Shown piece by piece: positions 30,878 to 41,200 of a stretch of DNA of 64,000 nucleotides; within the stretch, counting starts at the first letter, position 1; each line of letters opens with the position of its first letter. A program made the translations under genes and the position numbers. Source of the DNA: an uncultured PS1 clade bacterium (GTDB taxonomy: Bacteria; Pseudomonadota; Alphaproteobacteria; RS24); assembly GCA_902624095.1 (NCBI GenBank), contig CACNWB010000004.1, positions 38,125 through 102,124 on the forward strand. The letters run 5' to 3'. The notes beneath the pieces were generated by a model. It had not been told where the DNA came from. It ran no database searches and saw only the letters and a list, made by a program, of their open reading frames with translations.

Positions 30878-31927
30878 TTATTCGCTGAAAGTCGGCTTGC
30901 CACTGGATTTGCCAAGACGCTTTAAGCTTGCCGTTTCGCGAAGAAACTCGCGCGCGGGGCGCGCCGGAATGCCCATAAGTTGGGTATTGTCAGGGAAAGA
31001 GCGCGTAACGCTAGATTTGGCGCCGACCACAACATGCGCCCCCAATGTTAAATGCCCGTAAATTCCGGCCTGCCCGCCAACCTGACAGTAATCACCAATA
31101 TGCGTGCCACCGGCAATGCCTGACTGCCCGGCCATAAACACGTGACGGCCCAGCACCACATTATGCGCAAGATGCACCAAGTTATCGAGCTTGCTACCCT
31201 CTCCGACAATCGTGTCGCCCAGCGTGCCTCGATCAATGGCGCAATTGGCGCCCACTTCCACATCGGCCTGGATAATAACGCGGCCAAGCTGAGGCACTTT
31301 GACATGGGCCTTGCCGGGCGCAAAGCCAAAGCCGCATTGTCCGATGCGGCTTCCCGAATGAATGGTAACCCGATCTCCAATTAAGCTGTAACCGACCACC
31401 ACGCCGGCACCCAGAGTGCAGTTACGCCCCAGCGCCACGCCCTCGCCTATAACGACATTGGCAGCAAGATACGTATTGTCTCCAATCTCGGCATTGGCAC
31501 AGATCGTCACACTGTCGGCAATTTCGCAGTTATGTCCAATCCGCGCTGTCGGATGAACGGCTGGCGCGCCCGCCTGCATTTGACCGGGCATGGGTCGGGC
31601 AAGTGCGGCCTCCGGATAAAAGGCTTGCGCGGCCCGTGCCATCGCCATGTAAGGGTCATCACAGGCAAGAGTAATCACGTGCGGCGGGCATGCACCGACT
31701 TGCGCCTTGCCAACCAACACTGCCGCGGCCCTGGTTTCGATCAATTGCGGCAGATATTTTTTATTCGTCACAAAACAGAGGTTGCCCTCCGACGCGGTGG
31801 CGATATCTTCGATATCGTTGATTAGGCGGTCTGCATCCGCGCCGCTCGGCAAATGCGCACCAATTTGCAAAGCAATATCACTGATTTTAAATGGCCCGGC
31901 GCGGGTGAAGAAACGCGGGTCTGCCAT
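30878..31927 (-). CDS. lpxD: UDP-3-O-acylglucosamine N-acyltransferase
   Basis: Adds the N-linked hydroxyacyl chain in lipid A synthesis. The 349 residues include an N-terminal uridine-binding domain (about 1-110, ending VHPTARIG), a left-handed beta-helix of hexapeptides (about 115-300) with the catalytic His in NLVHLAHNVVLG, GQSGIAGGTHIGDYCQVGGQ, and the C-terminal part with GIPARPAREFLRETASLKRL. Start ATG at 31927. It precedes lpxA by 73 bases. Confidence 0.97.
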   Translation of the reverse strand: MADPRFFTRAGPFKISDIALQIGAHLPSGADADRLINDIEDIATASEGNLCFVTNKKYLPQLIETRAAAVLVGKAQVGACPPHVITLACDDPYMAMARAAQAFYPEAALARPMPGQMQAGAPAVHPTARIGHNCEIADSVTICANAEIGDNTYLAANVVIGEGVALGRNCTLGAGVVVGYSLIGDRVTIHSGSRIGQCGFGFAPGKAHVKVPQLGRVIIQADVEVGANCAIDRGTLGDTIVGEGSKLDNLVHLAHNVVLGRHVFMAGQSGIAGGTHIGDYCQVGGQAGIYGHLTLGAHVVVGAKSSVTRSFPDNTQLMGIPARPAREFLRETASLKRLGKSSGKPTFSE

Positions 31928-31936
31928 AGCGGAGAA

Positions 31937-32494
31937 TTATTCCTTCACCTCAATTGGCTTAACTTTAACGCTCGAAAGCTTTTTATCCATCGCACTCACC
32001 ACCTCTTTCGTAACGTCGAGGCCTGGACTGTTTAATATTATAGCCTCTTTACTAATAACTAATGCAGCGTTCCGCTCTTTGGCAACTGCGGCTAACTCTT
32101 CACGCGCCACTTTTAATATTTCTTGAGTAGCTTTCTGACCTCCGGCCTGAATAGCGCGCTGGCGCTTACTAAGGTCCTGTTGTGTCTTAAGCTGCTCAAG
32201 ACGCAATTCTTCCGCCTTGCTTTGTAGGGCGTCTGGAGCCATTAAAGACCGCTGTTCCTGAAGTTTTTCTAATTCTCCAGCAAAACGTTCATCAAATTTT
32301 TGGGCTTCATCAGTTACCACTTTCATTTGGCTTTCGATTTGACTACCCATACTTTTTCCAGCTTTTGACTGAGCAATGGCAGCTCTAAAATCAAATATTA
32401 CAAAACTTTGTTCGGCAGCAACTGGGGATACAATTGCGGAAAACGCCACTGATATAGCAAAGACAAGGAAAAATTTTCTATAAAACGCAGACAT
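31937..32494 (-). CDS. skp: OmpH/Skp family periplasmic chaperone
   Basis: Holds unfolded outer-membrane proteins between Sec and BamA. The 185 residues have a signal peptide (about 1-27, basic start, FLVFAISVAFSAIVSPVAA), then the Skp fold whose long charged helical arms cover about 55-125 (FDERFAGELEKLQEQRS; AEELRLEQLKTQQDLSKRQ). The C-terminal strand region is NAALVISKEAIILNSPGLDVT. It lies 11 bases after bamA. Its codons are visibly more AT-rich than those of flanking genes. Confidence 0.93.
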   Translation of the reverse strand: MSAFYRKFFLVFAISVAFSAIVSPVAAEQSFVIFDFRAAIAQSKAGKSMGSQIESQMKVVTDEAQKFDERFAGELEKLQEQRSLMAPDALQSKAEELRLEQLKTQQDLSKRQRAIQAGGQKATQEILKVAREELAAVAKERNAALVISKEAIILNSPGLDVTKEVVSAMDKKLSSVKVKPIEVKE

Positions 32495-32505
32495 CTAACA
32501 ACCTC

Positions 32506-34791
32506 CTAAAAACGTGTACCGACTGAAAATCGAAAAGACTTTGCCTTATCATAATCTTCCTTTTTCAAAGCCGTCGCAAAATCAAATCTCACGGGCCCGA
32601 ACGGTGATTTCCAAGAAATACTTAGCCCAGAAGTTGCTCGAAATGCAAACTCATCTTCAATGTCGTTTTGCGTTTCGTCAGTATCGCCGACAGCACCAAA
32701 GTCGACAAACAAATTGGCCTTCATGCCCACATCCTTTGGAATTCCAAGCGGCACTGAAACTTCTGTGGTTCCAATTAGGTACCGGTTAGCGCCGACTGCA
32801 TAACCTGTGCTAATTTGTCGGGGGCCAACGCCGGACCTATCAAAGCCTCGAAAACTAGAACCTCCTCTGAAAAAACGGTCGCCGTAATAAACGATATCAT
32901 TTTCGTAATCATCTATAAAACCAGCTGAGGCTCGGCCGTGAAACACCCAACCCTCAGTAATTTCATAGTAATAATTCGCGACAGCTGAGGTCCTGATAAA
33001 TGTAACGTCGCCAGAAGGCCCCGCCAAATCCTGTCCAAAACCAAGATTCCATCCCTCTGTTGGATCGATCGGATCATCACGTTTGTCAATGGAATAATAA
33101 TAGCCGATTTCATACTTTGAATACTCATAACTTCGGTTAATATCCATGGCAAAGAAGTTGTTCTCTAGTTCATCCTCAGACAAGTTTACCGAGAGAGATA
33201 ACCTTCCATCCTCCGAAAGCGGAAAAGCTAATTGACCGCCTATTCCAATGGAAGAAAAAACATAAGCATCGTTGTCATAGTCGCTTTCAGTATTAAAAAC
33301 ACTAAATCCAGCTGCTACTCGTCTGTCCAGAAAAAAAGGCTCAGTGAAACTTATCTGGTAACGTTGTACTTCATCACTCACGCCAACACGCAAATTCAAC
33401 TTCTGTCCACGGCCAAGAAGATTGCGTTCAGAGATGGCGAATTCAGTAGTCAAGCTTTCGGCCGAAGAATAACCAACACCAAAGGTCAACTCACCTGTAG
33501 ACTGTTCGACAACATTCACATCAATAATGGTTTTGTCTGGCTCACTGCCCGGGCTTTCTTCAATATCAACCGAGCTGAAAAATCCCAATGCCCTCAAGTT
33601 CCGGCGCGAACGCTCTAACAGCACACGATTAAATGCATCGCCTTCGCTAATTCGCATTTCCCTGCGCAACACCTCGTCATGGGTGCGGTCATTACCGTTA
33701 ATGTTAATCCGTTCGACATAAACGCGAGGTCCCTCCTCGATGACATACTCAACCCTGATCAAATTGTTTTCGCGATCACGGCGTGTTCGGGCGCGAATCT
33801 CGGCGAATGCAAAGCCCTTCTCGCCCAGCAGCTTAGTCAGCGCATCTTCGGTATCCTCGATTTTCCGGAGATCGTAACGGTCACCTTCAACATGATCTAT
33901 AGCTGCCTGCAATTTCTCAATAGCAACTGTTTCAACGGTTGACCTGATGCTGGATTCTGCAAAAGTAAATAATTCACCTTCTTCAATGTTGAACGTCACA
34001 AAAAATTCTTCACCATCGCGGGTCAACTCAGCGCTGGAACTGACAACGCGAAAATCGGCATAGCCCTTAGTGAGATAAAACCGACGCAATTGCTGACGAT
34101 CATAATTCAGCCGGTCGGGGTCATAATTGTCCGACGAGGCGAAAAACCTCCACCAGCGTGTCTCCGACGTAATAATCTCTTCGCGCAGACGGTTATCATC
34201 AAATGCTTTATTGCCGACAAAATTAATTGACCGGATGCCAGTAACCGGGCCTTCATTGATTTCAAAAATGACATCGATGCGGTTTTGCGGAAGTTGAATG
34301 ACTTTTGGCTCGATACGCGCGGCGAAATAACCGCTCTGCCGGTAGATTTCTATAAAACGCTCAACGTCGTCCTGCACGCGGGCGCGTGTATATACTTGGC
34401 GCGAGCGCAATTCGGCTTCTTTCGTCAGCGTGTCATCATTGATGGCGCCATTGCCTTCAAATGAGACGCGATTGACAATCGGGTTCTCTACCACAGACAC
34501 AACCAGTCCACCCCCACCGCGCCGAATGGTGACGTCGGAAAACAGGCCAGAGGCAAATAATGTTTTCACCGATTGGTCTACCATATCAACATCATCAACC
34601 ATGCCTTCGCGCACAACCATGTAGGCGCGCACCGTTTCCTCTTCAACGCGCTGAGTGCCTTCGACGCGGATGAATTGAATAATCTCGGCTTCTGAAGTTG
34701 CGCTGTCTTCCGCCTCTTGCGCCCGAACATCGACGTTCAGCGAACACGCAAAAACACAGATGAGAGCAAGCCAAAAACCCTGAAAGCGCAT
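32506..34791 (-). CDS. bamA: Outer membrane protein assembly factor BamA
   Basis: The central beta-barrel insertase of the outer membrane. About 761 residues: signal peptide (ending near VDVRA-QEA), five POTRA domains (about 40-440; IIQFIRVEGTQRVEEETVRAY begins the first) and a 16-strand barrel. The barrel has RGGSSFRGF (the conserved loop 6 RGF motif) and ends in the aromatic FRFSVGTRF. The second ATG (34791) is used because AAAGG lies eight bases before it and only two before the first ATG at 34797. The 3' half is AT-rich. Confidence 0.96.
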   Translation of the reverse strand: MRFQGFWLALICVFACSLNVDVRAQEAEDSATSEAEIIQFIRVEGTQRVEEETVRAYMVVREGMVDDVDMVDQSVKTLFASGLFSDVTIRRGGGGLVVSVVENPIVNRVSFEGNGAINDDTLTKEAELRSRQVYTRARVQDDVERFIEIYRQSGYFAARIEPKVIQLPQNRIDVIFEINEGPVTGIRSINFVGNKAFDDNRLREEIITSETRWWRFFASSDNYDPDRLNYDRQQLRRFYLTKGYADFRVVSSSAELTRDGEEFFVTFNIEEGELFTFAESSIRSTVETVAIEKLQAAIDHVEGDRYDLRKIEDTEDALTKLLGEKGFAFAEIRARTRRDRENNLIRVEYVIEEGPRVYVERININGNDRTHDEVLRREMRISEGDAFNRVLLERSRRNLRALGFFSSVDIEESPGSEPDKTIIDVNVVEQSTGELTFGVGYSSAESLTTEFAISERNLLGRGQKLNLRVGVSDEVQRYQISFTEPFFLDRRVAAGFSVFNTESDYDNDAYVFSSIGIGGQLAFPLSEDGRLSLSVNLSEDELENNFFAMDINRSYEYSKYEIGYYYSIDKRDDPIDPTEGWNLGFGQDLAGPSGDVTFIRTSAVANYYYEITEGWVFHGRASAGFIDDYENDIVYYGDRFFRGGSSFRGFDRSGVGPRQISTGYAVGANRYLIGTTEVSVPLGIPKDVGMKANLFVDFGAVGDTDETQNDIEDEFAFRATSGLSISWKSPFGPVRFDFATALKKEDYDKAKSFRFSVGTRF

Positions 34792-34860
34792 AATCATACC
34801 TTTAAAATCTAAATTCGAATTAAGGTGCTGGTCTTACGGTAACGTGATTTATGGAAGCAT

Positions 34861-35988
34861 TCATCTGGTAATGTCATTCCAAGTCACAAAAACAAACAAT
34901 GCAAGAACAAGAGAAAGGCCGATGCGCATCCCAACCTCCTGCACTTTTTCCGGCATGGGCTTTCCGGCAATAGCCTCATAGGCGTAAAACATAAGATGGC
35001 CTCCGTCCAGCATCGGAATCGGAAACAAGTTGATTAGCCCAATACTGACTGAAAGGACAGCCGTCAAATTGATGAGTGCTACCAGCCCCAGCGAGGCAGC
35101 TTGCCCGGAGAGCTGGGCAATGCGAATTGGCCCTCCCAGACTTTCAGCACTTTCGCGCCCGGTGATAATGCGTCCCAAAACGGTAAAGGTTTGCTCGACA
35201 ATAAAGTAGCTTTCCTTTACTCCCATCCAAACGGCGGTGACGGGATTATAGCGCACATGGCGCGCATTAGCCTGATCAAGACCCACCGAAACGCCCAGCC
35301 GTCCAATCCGGAACTCATTGCCGAATCTGTCAGTTTCCAAATACCAGTCGGGCGTTGCCGGCAAAACCAATAACTCACCGTCGCGCCTGATCTCAAACAT
35401 CAACTCGGTGTCAGCATTCACCGTAACGATACGGCGCACCTCGGCAAAGGTTTCAACTCTGGTGTCATCAATTGCGGCAATGAGATCCCCGGGCTGAAAA
35501 CCAGCGCGCTCCGCCGCACTGTCGGCAACCACCACACCAACCACTGGGTCAGTGACGCGTTGGCCCAATATGGCGTAAAGCCCCGCAAAAATAATGATTG
35601 CCAATATGAAATTGGCCACTGGCCCGGCGGCAACAACGGCGACGCGTTGACCCAGAGGCCTTTCTAACAATGTGGTTTTGCGCGTTTGCGGGTCCATTTT
35701 TTGAATCGCTTCGGTATCCGGCGCGCTGGCGGCATTTTCATCGCCAAGAAATTTCACATAACCACCCAGTGGCATCCATCCGATTTTCCACTGCGTGCCA
35801 TGCTTGTCATGCCAGCTTGCCAGCGACCGACCGAAACCGACGGAAAAAACCTCAACATTCACACCACACCGACGAGCGACATAAAAATGGCCAAGTTCGT
35901 GAAAGAACACGACAATCGTCAGTACAAATATAAACGGCAAAATAATGCCGAAGCCGACAGAAAATATCTGTGAGACAAGCGCCTCCAT
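34861..35988 (-). CDS. rseP: Site-2 protease RseP (zinc metalloprotease)
   Basis: An intramembrane protease that in other proteobacteria cleaves anti-sigma factors and signal peptides. The 375 residues have an N-terminal membrane helix containing the zinc motif HELGH (FVLTIVVFFHELGHFYVARR), one PDZ domain (about 120-215, with AERAGFQPGDLIAAIDD) and the second active-site motif NLFPIPMLDGGH in a C-terminal helix. The ATG at 35988 is preceded by GGGAGG six bases upstream, better than the TTG at 36006. It sits between dxr and bamA as usual. Confidence 0.96.
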   Translation of the reverse strand: MEALVSQIFSVGFGIILPFIFVLTIVVFFHELGHFYVARRCGVNVEVFSVGFGRSLASWHDKHGTQWKIGWMPLGGYVKFLGDENAASAPDTEAIQKMDPQTRKTTLLERPLGQRVAVVAAGPVANFILAIIIFAGLYAILGQRVTDPVVGVVVADSAAERAGFQPGDLIAAIDDTRVETFAEVRRIVTVNADTELMFEIRRDGELLVLPATPDWYLETDRFGNEFRIGRLGVSVGLDQANARHVRYNPVTAVWMGVKESYFIVEQTFTVLGRIITGRESAESLGGPIRIAQLSGQAASLGLVALINLTAVLSVSIGLINLFPIPMLDGGHLMFYAYEAIAGKPMPEKVQEVGMRIGLSLVLALFVFVTWNDITR

Positions 35989-36078
35989 GGGACCTCCCAA
36001 ATTCAAACTGGACCGCGTTTCCGAAAAACACCGACGACCGGAGCCACAGGTCTGACCGCAAACGGAACTACTTCAGTT

Positions 36079-37245
36079 TCACGACATGTCTTTTATCAAT
36101 TCTGAGCAGAAATGTCTGGTTTTTTTGTCGCAGGTTTCAAGCCCAGCAAGCGTTGTCGGGTCAAAGGGCGCGATAAGCTCGGCCTCCGCGTCCAGTGCGC
36201 GGGTAACCGTCTCAGCAATATCGGTAAATTTGAGTTTACCGGATAGAAATCCCGAAACCGCAACCTCATTGGCCGCGTTAAGCACAGTCGGGTAAATGCC
36301 GCCCTTATGCATGGCGCGTTCGGCATGAACCAAACAGGGAAAACGCGATCGCTCAATTGGCTCAAAATTCAACGCGCCAAGCGAAGCGAGATCAAGCGCG
36401 GTGCCGCCGTGATCTATGCGTTCGGGAAACCCAAGGCAATAGGCCAGCGGCACGCGCATGTCCGGCGTCGCCATATGCGCCAAAACGCTGCCATCGCGAA
36501 AATGCACCAAGGCATGCACTATGGATTGCGGATGCACGACCACATCAAGCATTTCCGGAACAACATTAAAAAGAACACGCGCCTCGATAAGCTCCAGCCC
36601 CTTATTCATCATCGTCGCACTGTCAACGGAAATTTTGGCGCCCATTATCCAATTAGGGTGGGCAATGGCCATTTCCGGCGTTACTCGTGCCATGTCGTCC
36701 AAGCTCATGTCACGAAACGGACCGCCGGATGCTGTGAGAACAATTTTAGAGGGTATGTCACCGTCGCGTCCGTCCAGCAGTTGAAAAACGCCATTATGCT
36801 CGCTGTCAACTGGCAAGAGCCGCGTTGCATAGCGCGCCGCTGTCTCCATCAGCATCGCGCCGGACACAACAAGACACTCTTTGTTAGCCAACGCAACGGC
36901 ATCGGCATAGCGCACGGCGGCAAGGCTGGGTCCCAGAGCGGCAAAACCGACAATGCCCATGACCACCAGATCGACCGGCGCGCAGGCCGCATCTACCATG
37001 GCTTGTGCGCCTGCCTCCACTTTTATCGGCAGATCTGAAAGTGCTGAAGCCAATCTTTGTCGGCATTCAGGGTCTGACACAACCACAAGCGACGGTTTAT
37101 GAATGCGCGCCAATGCCGCCAACTTTTCAATATTTTCGTGCGCCGTCAGCACCTCGATCTCAAATTTGTCGGGGTGCCTGCCGACCAGATCAAGAGTGTT
37201 GTCTCCAATCGTGCCCGTGGCGCCAAAAACCGAAAGTTTACGCAT
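36079..37245 (-). CDS. dxr: 1-deoxy-D-xylulose 5-phosphate reductoisomerase
   Basis: The second step of the MEP pathway, NADPH- and metal-dependent. The 388 residues start MRKLSVFGATGTIGDNTLDLV (NADPH-binding glycine loop) and include LANKECLVVSG, PVDSEHNGVFQLL (metal-binding acidic residues), ILTASGGPFRD, HPNWIMGAKISVDSATMMNKGLELIEA and LNAANEVAVSGFL. It works upstream of ispDF in the same pathway. It lies three bases from cdsA. Confidence 0.97.
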   Translation of the reverse strand: MRKLSVFGATGTIGDNTLDLVGRHPDKFEIEVLTAHENIEKLAALARIHKPSLVVVSDPECRQRLASALSDLPIKVEAGAQAMVDAACAPVDLVVMGIVGFAALGPSLAAVRYADAVALANKECLVVSGAMLMETAARYATRLLPVDSEHNGVFQLLDGRDGDIPSKIVLTASGGPFRDMSLDDMARVTPEMAIAHPNWIMGAKISVDSATMMNKGLELIEARVLFNVVPEMLDVVVHPQSIVHALVHFRDGSVLAHMATPDMRVPLAYCLGFPERIDHGGTALDLASLGALNFEPIERSRFPCLVHAERAMHKGGIYPTVLNAANEVAVSGFLSGKLKFTDIAETVTRALDAEAELIAPFDPTTLAGLETCDKKTRHFCSELIKDMS

Positions 37246-37248
37246 GCA

Positions 37249-38100
37249 TCACCACACCAAAATGGATTGTAGCGGCGGCTGGCCGCGCAAAAGCACAATC
37301 AGATGCAAAAAAATCAAGGCGCCGATCAACCCGTCAACGCGGTCAAGCACCCCGCCATGCCCAGGCAAAATCGACCCGGTATCCTTCAGGTCATATTTGC
37401 GTTTGAGAGCAGATTCAAACAGATCTCCCATTTGCGAGACAACGGCCAGCAGGCCGCTCAGCAGCAAAATCACAGGCAACGTCGGCCTCAGCGAAACTAG
37501 CGCATTAGAAAAATAATAAGTTATGACCGCAACCATGGTAGCGCCGACCACGGCGCCCATAAGGCCCGCCCAAGTTTTATTCGGTGAAATACGTGGCGCC
37601 ATGCGCGGCCCGCCAAATAATTTGCCTGAAAACATGGCGAATATATCAACTGCCCAGACGGTCAGAAAAACATACAAAAGCACGAACCCGCCTAAAGCGC
37701 TGTCACGAAAATACGCAATCGCCAGAAGCGGCCATCCAAGATAAACCATACCGCCGACCACCGGTGTAACACGCCAGTGGAACAACCAAAACAAGCCGCC
37801 CAGAATGAACAATAAAACCAACAGCAGGCGCAATCCGTCACCGGGCGAAGCCAGATAAGCGACCAGTAACAGGGTGAACAGCGCGCCGGACAATAAAAAA
37901 CCGTCTCTACGCGGTTGGGTACTGGCAAGCAATTTCACCCATTCGTAACTCATTATAATGCCCGCAAGTGCCAATAATGCCAGCAGTGCCACACCACCGG
38001 CCCAGAGCGCCAGAAGCACTAACGGCAAAATGGCAAGTGCTGACCAGACGCGCCTCATTAGGCCGTCGCCCAATCTGCTTACTCGTTCGGAAAATGCCAT
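37249..38100 (-). CDS. cdsA: Phosphatidate cytidylyltransferase
   Basis: Makes CDP-diacylglycerol for phospholipid synthesis in the inner membrane. The 283 residues contain about seven hydrophobic segments and the CDP-diacylglycerol synthase signature: RISPNKTWAGLMGAVVG and the C-terminal LKDTGSILPGHGGVLDRVDGL. The frame's first ATG at 38100 is used; M15 (MRRVWSAL) is a plausible alternative. Its CTP comes from PyrG; PgpA acts two steps later on the phosphatidylglycerol branch. Confidence 0.95.
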   Translation of the reverse strand: MAFSERVSRLGDGLMRRVWSALAILPLVLLALWAGGVALLALLALAGIIMSYEWVKLLASTQPRRDGFLLSGALFTLLLVAYLASPGDGLRLLLVLLFILGGLFWLFHWRVTPVVGGMVYLGWPLLAIAYFRDSALGGFVLLYVFLTVWAVDIFAMFSGKLFGGPRMAPRISPNKTWAGLMGAVVGATMVAVITYYFSNALVSLRPTLPVILLLSGLLAVVSQMGDLFESALKRKYDLKDTGSILPGHGGVLDRVDGLIGALIFLHLIVLLRGQPPLQSILVW

Positions 38101-38108
38101 GACCCGCT

Positions 38109-38852
38109 TCAGTCCGTTTTGCTCAACGCGGGCTCAACCTGGCCAAACCGCCGTTCGCGCCGTTGATAGGCTTGTAGCGCGGCATTTAGGTTTACGGCAT
38201 CGAAATCCGGCCACAACACATCTGTAAAATAAAACTCCGAATACGCACATTGCCATAGCAGGAAATTGCTCAGGCGATTTTCGCCGCTGGTGCGAATGAC
38301 CAAATCGGGGTCCGGTAGCCCGTGCGTCGACAATTCGGCATCAACCAGATCCGGCGTGATATTGGCGGCATCAAGCTCGCCTTTTGCCACCCGCACTGCC
38401 AAGCGCGCCGCCGCTTCCGCGATTTCCTCGCGGGCACCGTAATTAAATGCAATCTGCAAACGCATGCGTGTGTTTGCAGCGGTTACCTGCTCGGCATGCT
38501 CGATCAGTTTGACCAGCTGCGCGTCCAAGCCCTGCCTTCTGCCAATAATTTTCACGCGCACGTCATTTTTGTGTAATTCAGCCAAATCGGCTTCAATATA
38601 ATGTTTAAGAAGACGCATCAGAAATTTCACTTCACCTGATGGCCGCTGCCAGTTCTCGGTCGAAAATGAAAATAGCGTGAGACAATCAATACCGGCATCG
38701 GCAATAAACCGAACCGCGCGGCGTACGGTTTCAACCCCGGCCGCATGCCCCTCCTGACGGGGCAGATTGCGTTGCCGTGCCCAGCGCCCATTTCCGTCCA
38801 TCACAATGGCGAGGTGCGATACGGGCGCTATTGGGTCGACATCAGTTTCCAT
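38109..38852 (-). CDS. uppS: Undecaprenyl diphosphate synthase (cis-prenyltransferase)
   Basis: Builds the C55 lipid carrier for peptidoglycan and LPS. The 247 residues show HLAIVMDGNGRWARQRNLPRQEGHAAG (catalytic Asp and pyrophosphate loop), LTLFSFSTENWQRPSGEV, AFNYGAREEI, DPDLVIRTSGENRLSNFLLWQ and the YSEFYFTDVLWPDF motif. It is followed by cdsA eight bases downstream. Confidence 0.97.
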   Translation of the reverse strand: METDVDPIAPVSHLAIVMDGNGRWARQRNLPRQEGHAAGVETVRRAVRFIADAGIDCLTLFSFSTENWQRPSGEVKFLMRLLKHYIEADLAELHKNDVRVKIIGRRQGLDAQLVKLIEHAEQVTAANTRMRLQIAFNYGAREEIAEAAARLAVRVAKGELDAANITPDLVDAELSTHGLPDPDLVIRTSGENRLSNFLLWQCAYSEFYFTDVLWPDFDAVNLNAALQAYQRRERRFGQVEPALSKTD

Positions 38853-38867
38853 ATCTTTTTCGATGTG

Positions 38868-39422
38868 TCAGACCTGACGGATCTCACCTTCTTTGGTTTC
38901 AAGTGTTTCATCGATCAGTTTGACGTAACGGTCGGTGGTTTCCTGCACTTCATCGGCGAACAGCTTGGCATCGTCTTGCGACATATCACCGTCCTTTTCA
39001 CCCTTTTTAATTTGATCCATACCGTCGCGGCGCACATTGCGCACAGCGACACGCGCCTGCTCGGCATAGCGACTGGCAACCTTGACCAGTTCCTCGCGTC
39101 GTTCCTCGTTAAGCTCGGGCAATGGTATGCGGACAAGTTGCCCGTCTGCCATCGGGTTCAGCCCCAATCCGGACTCGCGAATGGCTTTTTCAACCTGAGC
39201 AACCTGCCCCTTATCCCAAACCTGCACCGACAACATCCGCGGCTCCGGCACCGAGATTGTGCCTACCTGCGCAATCGGCATTTGCTGGCCATAGGCCTCG
39301 ACCATAATTGGCTCCAGCAGATTGGCGCTGGCGCGGCCGGTGCGTAAGCCTCCAAGGTCGGTTTTCAGCGTGGCGACGGCACCTTCCATGCGGCGCTCAA
39401 TGTCATCTAAATCAATACTCAT
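38868..39422 (-). CDS. frr: Ribosome recycling factor
   Basis: Splits post-termination ribosomes with EF-G. The 184-residue protein is a three-helix bundle plus beta-domain: [82 protein letters not shown]. The ATG at 39422 ([12 protein letters not shown]) has GGGGGAAG upstream and gives the usual length; eight extra codons to 39446 are not needed. Confidence 0.97.
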   Translation of the reverse strand: MSIDLDDIERRMEGAVATLKTDLGGLRTGRASANLLEPIMVEAYGQQMPIAQVGTISVPEPRMLSVQVWDKGQVAQVEKAIRESGLGLNPMADGQLVRIPLPELNEERREELVKVASRYAEQARVAVRNVRRDGMDQIKKGEKDGDMSQDDAKLFADEVQETTDRYVKLIDETLETKEGEIRQV

Positions 39423-39446
39423 TTTTCTTCCCCCTAGCCCGCCCAT

Positions 39447-40166
39447 CTAATCACGAACAACGGTGCTTTTGCCAGTGCCCCGCAGGACATTCATAAAGCC
39501 GCCCGATGTCCGGATTGAAAAAACAACAATCGGTATGCCGTTCTCGCGCGATAGCGACACCGCCGACGCATCCATCACCTTAAGATCTTTCGTCAGAACA
39601 TCAATATAACTCAGCTGGTCAAAACGCTCCGCCGACAGGTCGGTTTTCGGGTCCGCCGAATAAACGCCATCCACATTTGTGCCCTTCATCAAGGCATCAC
39701 AACCCATTTCTGCTGCCCGCAACGCAGCGGCTGTATCTGTTGTGAAAAACGGGTTGCCGGTTCCGGCCGCAAAAATAACCACGCGGGCTTTTTCCATATG
39801 ACGGATGGCACGACGACGAATATAAGGCTCACACACGCTGGTCATTGGAATGGCTGACAGCACCCGCGTCTGCACTCCCGAGCGTTCAAGCCCGTTTTGC
39901 ATCGCCAAGGCGTTCATGATTGTCGCCAGCATGCCCATATAGTCGGCACTGGCGCGGTCCATGCCATCGGCGGCACCGGAAAGACCGCGAAAAATATTGC
40001 CGCCACCGATCACCATGCAGACCTCGACACCCAGTGACAGTGCGTCTTTCACTTCGGAGGCGATACGGTCTACGGTTGCTACGTCAATTCCGTATTGGCC
40101 GTCGCCCATCAGCGCCTCGCCCGAAACCTTCAGCAGGACACGTTTATATTTTGTTTTCTCGCTCAT
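39447..40166 (-). CDS. pyrH: UMP kinase
   Basis: A hexameric amino-acid-kinase-family enzyme phosphorylating UMP. The 239 residues have [17 protein letters not shown] (ATP site), [44 protein letters not shown] (UMP site) and [14 protein letters not shown]. It sits in the usual rpsB-tsf-pyrH-frr order and leads on to CTP via PyrG. Confidence 0.97.
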   Translation of the reverse strand: MSEKTKYKRVLLKVSGEALMGDGQYGIDVATVDRIASEVKDALSLGVEVCMVIGGGNIFRGLSGAADGMDRASADYMGMLATIMNALAMQNGLERSGVQTRVLSAIPMTSVCEPYIRRRAIRHMEKARVVIFAAGTGNPFFTTDTAAALRAAEMGCDALMKGTNVDGVYSADPKTDLSAERFDQLSYIDVLTKDLKVMDASAVSLSRENGIPIVVFSIRTSGGFMNVLRGTGKSTVVRD

Positions 40167-40238
40167 GCGCTGCTCCTCTGGCGTATCAACGCTCCGAAGT
40201 CTGGCGCGATTCCCCGTTCGTCAGAGACATAAAAATTG

Positions 40239-41171
40239 CTAGGCGTTGCTGACCGCCGCCGCAACCTCAGCCGCAAAATCAGCCTCCTCGCCCTTATCGA
40301 CACCTTCGCCCAGCTCAAATCTGACAAAGCTGGTCAACTCCACCGGTGCACCAACATCTCCGGCGGCATTTTCTAGCACTTTAGAAATACGGGTTTCCCC
40401 ATCAATAACAAAAACTTGCGAGGTAAGTACAACTTCTTCATAGAATTTGCCCAGACGGCCTTCAACCATTTTCTCAATAATTTCTTCAGGCTTGCCGCTT
40501 TCTTTGGCTTCGGCAATCAGAACAGAGCGTTCGCGTTCAATGTCATCAGGATTCAAACTGTCGACATTTACCGCTAACGGGTTGGTGGCCGCCACGTGCA
40601 TGGCAAGTTGACGCCCCAGCGCGTCAAGCTTTTCCTTGTCGCCTGTTGATTGCAAAGCCACAAGAACACCGATTTTGCCCAGTCCGTCGGCCACCTGACT
40701 GTGCATATAGCTGGCGACGACACCATCACTGACACTCAGCGTTTTTGAGCGCCGAACAGACATATTCTCACCAATGGTACCAACCATTTCCTGAAGATGG
40801 GCTTCGACCGACTTATCGGCACCGGGATAGTCAGCCGCAAGTAAAGCATCATGTTCGCCGCCCTTATTGAGCGCGATAGAGGCAATATCTGTGACCATGT
40901 CTTGAAAGGTTTCATTGCGGGCCACGAAATCTGTTTCGGAATTGACCTCAACAATAGCACCCGTGGTGCCGCCCGAAATCACACCAACCAGCCCATCGGC
41001 CGCAACGCGACCAGCTTTTTTTGCAGCCTTGGCTAGCCCTTTAGTGCGCAACCAATCAATGGCGGCTTCCATATTGCCATTATTTTCGTTCAGCGCTGTT
41101 TTGCAGTCCATCATGCCGGCACCGGAAGCTTCGCGTAATTCCTTCACCATGCTCGCTGTGATTTCGGCCAT
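40239..41171 (-). CDS. tsf: Elongation factor Ts
   Basis: The nucleotide exchange factor for EF-Tu. The 310 residues show the N-terminal UBA-like [20 protein letters not shown], a Tdf motif region [50 protein letters not shown] and a dimerisation domain with [14 protein letters not shown]. It follows rpsB by 29 bases, as is nearly universal. Confidence 0.97.
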   Translation of the reverse strand: MAEITASMVKELREASGAGMMDCKTALNENNGNMEAAIDWLRTKGLAKAAKKAGRVAADGLVGVISGGTTGAIVEVNSETDFVARNETFQDMVTDIASIALNKGGEHDALLAADYPGADKSVEAHLQEMVGTIGENMSVRRSKTLSVSDGVVASYMHSQVADGLGKIGVLVALQSTGDKEKLDALGRQLAMHVAATNPLAVNVDSLNPDDIERERSVLIAEAKESGKPEEIIEKMVEGRLGKFYEEVVLTSQVFVIDGETRISKVLENAAGDVGAPVELTSFVRFELGEGVDKGEEADFAAEVAAAVSNA

Positions 41172-41200
41172 GTTACATCTCCATACCTTAAGGGTTGAAA

